Of a stretch of 64,000 nucleotides of DNA, positions 51,101 through 60,100 are shown piece after piece. The position numbers and the translations under genes were made by a program. The stretch is from Dastarcus helophoroides. Taxonomy: Eukaryota; Arthropoda; Insecta; Coleoptera; Bothrideridae. Within the stretch, counting starts at the first letter, position 1. Each line of letters opens with the position of its first letter. The stretch lies in the NCBI GenBank assembly GCA_028583605.1, contig CM053326.1, positions 35,930,931 to 35,994,930 of the forward strand. The letters run 5' to 3'. A model generated the notes under the pieces. It worked only from the letters and a program-made list of their open reading frames with translations, did no database searches and was not told where the DNA came from.

Positions 51101-54100
51101 GCCCCCCGGCTTTAAAAAAATTGTAGTTTTACAAGCTTTTTATTCAGTTCACATTTGTATGTATAAAAAAGTGTTTATGTTTATTTCGTAAAAATATGGC
51201 AGATGAAATTTAAATTCGACTTAAATTATTTAGGCTAAATAAGCATATATACCTACAATATGGTAAAATAATTAGGTAAAATAAATCAAAGATAATTTTT
51301 TTATTTTTTGTAGCGTGTTATATGTGCTTTCGTGCCTTCAATTTACTGAACTCCTCAATAACTTCTTCGATTTCTTTTGAAATTTTTCTTTCTATTGAAA
51401 GCACGGCTAGAATAACCAGTCGCTCTCGACATATTGTAGATCGAAGATAATTTTTAATTAGTTTAAGTTTCGAAAAACTCCTCTCGCATGATGCAACCGA
51501 GATGCAAATGGTCAAGAAGTATTGAATATGATAACGAAGGCTTCCACGGCCAGAGTCAGTACAGGATATACTTCTTCCGGGATTGGACCGTGTCAAAGAA
51601 CTACTAAAAGTGTTCGACGTTTCGCCCACCACCGTAGGGGGCTTCTTCAGGAACAAAGAAAGAAAAATAGATGAAATGAGGGAATATGCAAAAAAGAAAA
51701 ATAAAAGGCCAATTTCAAAACATCAGAGCACGGTAACTCAGTATGTCCACCATACCAGAGGCGAAACTCTTCTGAATTGAAAATTGGTACAAAGGATAAG
51801 AAAGTTTAGACAGAAAAGCACGGTAACTCAGTATGTCCACCATACCAGAGGCGAAACTCTTCTGACAGGAAAGAAGGAAAGGGAAACTTTATATACCACG
51901 CGTCTGTGCGATCACTTCCGAAGATTTCCGATGGTTGGTTTCCAGATGGAGGAAAACATATAACCTTCGTCTCTGTTGATGTTATTGGGGAATTTTTGGA
52001 TTTCGATGGCCTCGCGTATCTTCCTATTATAGTAATTGGGAATATTGGATATAATTGAAATATTATCGAAGAGAATCTTATGTCCGGTCTCATGTTGATG
52101 TTCGGCAATGGCTGACTGCGAAAATAAACCAGACCTAAGACACCTTTGGTGCTCGGATATTCGCGTCTTAAATGATCACCCCGTTTCTCCGATGTACACT
52201 GAACCACAAGAACAAGGAACCCTATACACGCCATTAGAACAAAAGGATGAAATTTTATCTTTGGGAGATGGAAGGAGCTGTTGGATCTTTGAGGATGATG
52301 AAAAAGTGGGTTTAATGTTGTGTTTTCTCAATAATTTTCCGATTTGATCTGTTACTCTGCGAACATAAGGAAGAAAGGCTTTAGAAGAAACTATTGAATT
52401 TTGTGAAGGACGAGGGGTAGGGTGAAGATGTCGTTTAATGACAGTTTCAATGTCGTGCGATTTGTAACCATTGTTGCGGAGGTTGAAACGAATATTGTTC
52501 AACTCGTCTGAAAGATTTATTGGTTGTGAAATTGCTACAGCTCGTGAAACCAGTGAATTTATGACGGAACGTTTTTGGGAAGGGTGATGATGGGACTCTG
52601 CATGCAAATAACGATTAGTATGGGTGGGTTTTCGATAAACGGAATGAGAAACGCGACCGTTTGGTAAACGAGTGACCAGTACGTCAAGAAAGGGAAGAGA
52701 ACCATTGTTTTCGATTTCCATAGTGAAGCTAATAGAGGAATGTAAACTGTTTAGGTGTTCCAAAAATAAATTTAGTGAATCCTTGCCATGTGGCCATACA
52801 ATAAATGTGTCATCTACATACCGAAGCCAAACCTTGGGTTTTAAATCTGCAGTTTCCAACGCAGTGTTTTCGAAAGATTCCATAAAAATATTTGCTACGA
52901 CTGGGGATAAGGGAGAACCCATCGGGGTGCCGGAGACTTGTTTATAGAAACTGCCATTAAAAGAAAAATAAGTCGATGTGAAGCACATTTCAGTTAAATC
53001 AGCTAGAGAATCTGCATTCTCTTTGCCTGAAAGTAATTGACGAATTATCGTCATGGAGTCGGAAACTGGGACGTTTGTGAATAGTGAAGTGACGTCAAAA
53101 CTTACTAATATGTCGTTGGGGTCTAGGGTTAATTCGGACAATAATTCGACAAAGTGTTTGGAATTTAGGACGTGTGATGATGTGTTTCCGGTATATGACT
53201 TGAGGATGTTAGATAAGTATTTCGAGACATTGTAGGTAGGTGAATTTATCGTGCTGACAATGGGTCTAAGAGGAATATTGGGTTTGTGAATTTTGGGGAG
53301 ACCATAAACACGAGGTGGTTTGGATTCTTTCGGAACAAGATGTCTGAGAGTGTCTGCGGGCAAATTTGAGGATTTTAGTTTCGACTTTAGTTCACGTTCA
53401 ATTTTGCTTGTTGGGTCCCGAGGAAGAGGAATATAGGATCCGTCATTTAACAGGGCGTTAATTTTGGATGCATACTCGGATTTATCCAAGATGACAGTTG
53501 CATTACCTTTGTCAGCCGAAAGAATAGTGATTGAAGAATCTGTTTTTAGGGTTTTAAGGGCACATCTTTCTTCTCTGGAAATGTTGGACTTTGGTGGTTT
53601 GGCATGTTTTAGAATTTTTGTGGTTTGAAAACGAATGGGATCTGCAACCTCCTTGGGGAGAGTTCTGATGGAAGACTCTACCCCACTGATTATTTCTTCA
53701 GTTGGAATTTTTCTTGGGGCGACAGCAAAATTCAGTCCTTTGGATAAGATGGTCTGTTCGTTATCCGATAGTGGACGGGAAGACAAATTGACCACTGTTT
53801 TTGAGACTGAACTATGAGTTTTGACCTTGGGACTTAGGGATTCGAATTTCTTCTTGTGTTTCAGATTTTCTAATTCAAAGGTTTTTTCGGATTGATTATA
53901 GAATATGGCGTCGAAAAAAAGAAAAAGAAGTATTGAAGTAAAAACGATATACAGGGTAACGATTCACTCAAGTCCTATTTTATTATAAATTGAAGAATTT
54001 CTTGGGCTCTTCGTCCAACGTCCACGCTCGTATCGGTGGCTTTTACATGCCTGGGGTACCTTTTTATTTCTTGGGAAGCTTGCTCCTTGTCAAACTTCAC

Positions 54101-57100
54101 CATAAATTTGTATCAGATTGTCAACTGCTACAGCTAGAGCGTCATCTGAAGCTTCTAGCATAAACTTTTGTTTCAATAATTTGGAAAATATTATTGATTT
54201 GCTTCATGGCCCCGTATCGTGTCGACAATTCTTGTATAAATCGGTCTATGCATTCATACATTGACCGACGTATTTCTTCTTGAATTGATATTCCAGCATC
54301 ATGAGCTGATTCACCCGGCATCATTCTTTTTACCTTCCTTCTTCCTCGTTTCTCGATGTTGATGTCCATGTAATTGCTTTTTTTATGCCAAAACTTACAG
54401 CATTGTCTGCAATCGTGGTTCGTTCGGTCACTAAATACTCATTCAAGGCGTTTAGTTTGGTGATTCCTGTATCTAGAGTCATTTTTGGAGACTGCAAATA
54501 TTGTTGAACTAAATTTACTTCCTCCAGTATAAAAAGCCAGAATTGTATATAGGTTAGAAAAGTAAAATCACAAACAGCCGACAGGAGCAGACTTGCTCCT
54601 GATCTTGTATCTAGATTTGCTTTTGATGGATCTTGAAAATGTTCCAAACTACTCACAATTGTCTCTAAGGTTTCTTTTACAACTTTTACTGACTCGTAAT
54701 GAGCGCTCCAGCGAGTATCCGATAAACGTTTAAAATTTTTTCCAGTTTTCTCTTTCAGAAATTGCCATCTCTGTGTAGATGACGAAAAGAACGAATATCA
54801 CTTCTCTACTGTTCCAAAACACGTGACACTGGAAGGAACGCATGCAAATGCATGAACTCCACAAAGATTCAAGGAATGATTAGAACAAGGACTGAACAAT
54901 GCCTTTGGATTTATTTCTCGGATTTTTCGTCGCATCCCTCCTTGGACACCTGACATTGACGCGGCATTGTCATAACCTTGAACCCTGCAGAACGCAATAT
55001 CCGTTGTCCATTGTCCAGCTGTTGCTGAATGTCTTTTGACATATCCTCAGCAGTTTTTCCAGACATTAAAAAAAAAAACGCAAGACAGATTCTCGTACTT
55101 CCACAATGTCATTCTCTATATGAACGAATCTAATGATTTGACTCATTTGGTCTATTTTACTTTCGTCAGGAGTGCTGTCAAAAATGATTCCGTAATGCTT
55201 AACCTTTTATTATCTGCAATAATTTTTTGCCTTACATGATCACCCAAACATTGAATAAATTCATTTTGTATTCCTTTGGACAAATAAGATGGTACTCTCT
55301 TTGACCACCAGCAGCCTCTTCTAGTTTTAAGCAATGCTCTTTCAACACCAGATCATACTTCGCTAACAGTTGTACTAATTCTAGAAAATTTCCCCTGTTT
55401 TCCGAAGAAATATCTTCACGGTGGCCTCGGAAGGCAAGATTTTGTTGAGCTAAGAATAGCGTTACATCTAAAAGGCGATGTAAAATGTTTCTCCATTTCT
55501 TAGTTTCATCGTTAATAAACTTTAAATTATCTTTATCAATAATTTTATTAAGTTTCAAGCCCATTGTTAACGTTTTCCATTTTTCTAAGTTTGATAGATG
55601 TTCATGAGACGATTCAACCTGTGATATTCTTGGATTTAATTTCCACCACTGACAAAAACCAGAGGACAAATTTATTGGTGTGATTGTCACCCTCAGATGC
55701 AAATAACCGGCAGCAGTAACAATATAATTTCTTTGTTGATGGAGAGTATAGCATCCATTTCCTTAAATATTTAGTCTCGTTTAAATGTGAGTAAAACCAC
55801 GGCAAAGTTAAACAACGATGTGTTCCCTTAGTGCTTTCACCTGGTCTTTCTACAGATTCAAAAGGTCCGTCCTTGTTTTGAAATATTTCACTGCCCTTTT
55901 CGATAATCGACATTCTGATATGCTCTGACACAGGTATTGGTCAATGTGCAGCATCATTGGATGATAAGAACTCTAACTTAGAAGCAACGTAGTCTTCGGC
56001 TTCCTCAGTATTTTTCTTTAATTTATTAGTTTTATAGTCCTGTATTTCAGTGTCAGTCACGCCGGAGTTTTTATTAATATCACATTAATAGACTTTTCAG
56101 CTATGTTTGCTGTTTCAATATTAATGATTTGTATATTCGATCCCGATTCAACAGTTTGATTAATTTCTTCGGCAACGCCACTTTTATTCTCTTCAGAATT
56201 CGAAAGGTATTTGGATAAAGATCCAGCAAGCGATTTTGCCTCTTCAGTCTTCGCTTTTTTTAGCTTCCTTTTCTGAGAGCCAGATGGTTGAATCCTTTTC
56301 ACTAAAAATAATGAGATAAATAAGAAACTTTTATAAAAGATAGCTAAATTACATAGACTAAAAAATTATTATTTGCATAAAAAAAACAATATTTTATGTG
56401 TTGGTTAAAAGAACATATCTTTAAATTCATTAAATTCATTATTTACAATCGTTACAACCGCCATATGCAGCTCATGCATTTTACAAATGCGCCTTATCTT
56501 ATTATTAGTGCAGTAAATTAACGATGTCATGAGCAGCGATCGGAATAGGTAGACTATTTAGCTAAACTTCTAGAAACAGACATAAATTGGAAACATCCTT
56601 ACAACAATATTTTGATAAGCGGGTGTTCTATTCCCTAATAAACGTGCACTACAAATAAAATAAGGACTACTCGCGAAATGCAAGAACTGAAGCAATGTAC
56701 TCGTAAGTGCATATTGACTAGAAACTACAATTATAATTTCTAGGCTAAATTATACGAAGAATTACTTTTTCCAAATATTCGAAAATGCACTAACTCGACT
56801 CTGAACTCATTTACTTTTATACCGCAATAAAAATCAAAAGCACTATTACACTTTTTAATGAAATTACTTTGAACGGATAAGATCGCGATTATTACTTTAC
56901 AATTTGAAAAAAGGCTTATCCTTTCGCGAAAATATCAGAACACACTAATAAACTATTAAATATCAACGTTATGAAATTTAATATATTTTAAATGAGGCCA
57001 ATGTTTATTTTTTGACGTAAATATAATGTAAATGTGGGCATACAAGAGTGAATTATTTGTACTTCATTCATTTAGGGATTCCTGGGGAAGTACCCGTTAC

Positions 57101-60100
57101 AAAGACGGGAATTCCCCCAGCGTATAAGACGCGTTCAGCAAAGTTAAAAGAATATTAGTACCCCGTAAAAAGTCTAGATGGCTGTAGTGTTTTGATCTTG
57201 ATGAAATTATGTAGGTACTAAGCACATTTTTAAAGTTTTCCCTGATAGCCAGGCTTTTACTACAAGATCTTGGACATCAGTAGTTGCATCAAACCTAACA
57301 TCAAGTTTATGTTAAGTCGTAATTAAGTAATATTTGCATCTAAGTTAAAGACAATATGCAGTCGTAATTTGAAGTCAACTTAACTAGAAGACTTATACTG
57401 AACTGGTAGCAAAAACTTTTGGTTAACTTAACGACAATAACTTGCATATGACGAATTTTACTTAAGTTGTATCAAAATTAACTACCAACTTAACTATTAT
57501 CAAAGTCTTTGTGTTTTAACTTGACTTCAAATTCCGTCTCTAGATTGACGTCAAGTTGAGCATTAGGCTGGGGGTGGCTATCAGGGTTATTTAGGATTTG
57601 ATCAGGAGAACGCGGAGGCATTTGGGGGCCCCCCAAGACCGGAGGCCTGGGGCGGGCCGCCCCTTCCGCCCACCTGTTAGTCCGCCACTGGCTGCGATTG
57701 AATTTTTATGTTCCCGATTTTCCCGATCGTCATGTACTGAAATATTCTAAACCTGTGTCTAAACCTGTGACAACAAACTTAATCAATTTTGGTAGAATTC
57801 TCGGGTTACTACCATTGTCACTGCTGTCACTTATACTGGTTGGAAAAAACTTCATGTTTAAGTTGTTTACATACCAATTAAGGTTGAAAATGTTAAACCT
57901 GTGGCATAAAGGTAACCCCATTTTACGTCCACAGAATCAGTTTCAATAAAATTAACCAATCTATTTAGAAGCATGGGACTTGCAAACCCCGCGCAATCGG
58001 CGACGAATTTCAATATCCCCACACTGTAGAACTGAACCCAGAAGCATCTATGCAACGCTTTCAATAAAGAAACGCGATATTTTCTAATTTTAATAAACGA
58101 TACATCGGGAGAAGTAGGCGTTGAACAGCTTGAAACGGACGCTGAAGCGTTATCTGCAAAATAAAAATTTTTATAATTATTTAACAAATTCTAATGCACA
58201 ACCGATAGGTTTGAGCATTTATCAGATTCAAAGTTTGGGAACCAAACTTATTAGATTTCCTCAGTTTGGCATACCCAATTCGAATGCTGAAAAATGTTTC
58301 CCATTTAAAAATTTATGGACTTCGTTCATAGCGCCACCTATCGGTCTATGTATAAAACTGTGGAATAGCTCCAACAAGCGTTATGCAAGTAGAATACGAA
58401 CTATATTGCAACAATGCACTTCCCAGAGATACAGTTTCTGTTGAACCGTTGAGTGATCACTCAACGGTTGAACGCAGTAGTTGTAAGTTCAGCTACCTGA
58501 GTTACTGAACAAGTTTAGAGGGTTGCATTATTGCCGTCTATGTTGTATTCTACAAATTATATTCGAAGTATTCCCGAAGTTAAGAGGAATGACATCATAG
58601 TTTTAAGACCTTATCGCCTTTTTATGTTTTGTTTAGACTAGAACCTGATGGAGCGCATCTAACGTAATATAATCATAGTTCGCAGCTTAACTTTTGTTAG
58701 TTCTTATTAGTAATAACTAGAGAGCTCACCCTTTAAGCGAGCTCAACCAAATGTAAGTGTTGTGTTAAATAAAGCAAATTTTTAAAAAGCTATTTTCAAA
58801 TAGTTTGTACTTAATTTGTATTTGTTCAACGAAAGTTAAATAAATTAACAAAATCGCAAATCAAGAATAAAAACAGCCGAAGCAGTCGACATTATTTATT
58901 ACCATTCAGAAGTCGTTGTCTTCTCTTACGACAAACGTCTCCACCAGCCAAAGACTTGTCCAATCTAGCGCTATTCAACCCGCAATTTAGCGTAACAGGA
59001 AGATCGTATAGATCATCTGCAACGCGGAGCTTGCCTTGAACTCCCTTTTCCATGAGAGGATTAACCCAATAAAACAGTAATTTGGAAGCCCATGTAGTAT
59101 CTTCCATTGCTACCCCCAAATATGCAGGATCACCTTCTTCGCTAAATCTCACGTAGGGGTTGTGGAGAAGCGGATCATTCTCTGTGATCTAAAATAAATT
59201 GCACAAATTAAAAGGTGGTGAAAAAATTGCAATATTGTTCAATGTGTTCCAAAGCGAAATTAGTGCATTGAACATTAATTTTGTGGAAGCATTCGGTATT
59301 TTCGAAATTGCGAGTTCTTTTGACTCTTCGTCATTTCAGAAATTGAGACTTCCTTTAATTAGACCGATTTTTTCAAAATTTCAATATTTTTTAAAAGCCG
59401 ACTCTTTTTTGAAGACTTTGCCATTTTTGAATATCGACTTAACATAAATCGATTTTCGACATTTGTTAAAAATTTCGCCCTTCATTGATAGTTTTGACTT
59501 TTTTAACATTCGTATTTTTTAATGAAGAATTTGACCTCCCCTTTATATTAAAAAGTGTACTTTTTTGAAAGCTTGAATATTTGAAAAATGTTAACTGTTT
59601 AAAAATTTCGACAATTGAAAATTTCTGTATTTTTAACTTTCGATTTTTTCTCGAAATTTCGACTTTAATTAAGAAATTTCGGATATTTCAAGAAAATTTC
59701 TACTTTTTTCGAAATTTTGACTTTTTTCTAAAAACCTAAGCCTTTTTCCAAATTTCGACCTTTCGCGAAATGTTGACCTGTAAAATTCGACTTTTTTTTG
59801 AAAATTTCCACTTTCCTTGAACATTTCCATCTTTTTTCAAGTTTAACATTTCAAAATATGAAACATTTCGAAAAATGTGGAGATTCTGGAAAAAGGAAAA
59901 TTTTGAAAACAGTGGAAATTTTTAAACGTCGAGTTTCAAAAAATGTCGACATTTTTAGATTAAAGTCAAAATTTGGACACAAAATTGTTAAATACATTCA
60001 GTTTTTTTTTTTCAAAATTATAACGTTTCACCTCAAAATTCAGAGTCTAAACTTGAAATGTTGCTTTTTTTTCTAACTTCAACGATATGAAATGTTAGAA

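Larger units (their letters stand above)
51051..57690 (-). mobile_element. large degraded hAT in intron 3, containing a Penelope element
   Basis: Ends CAGTGGCGGACTAAGCCC (51051) and, complemented, CAGTGGCGGACTAACAGG (57690). Flanks are GCTGCGAC (51043-51050) and GCTGCGAT (57691-57698), one difference. The inner ends are GC-rich (GGCCCGGGGCGG). About 4.2 kb after removing the 2.4-kb Penelope insertion, a plausible autonomous size. Transposase lies on minus. Confidence 0.88.

Noticed and set aside
51583..53817. Plus-strand frames across the Penelope element
   Set aside because: Antisense shadows of the RT and of the 3' repeats.
57698..57949. 83-codon plus-strand frame at intron 3 start
   Set aside because: Overlaps ABCC10 exon 3 antisense and the hAT flank; no recognisable domain.
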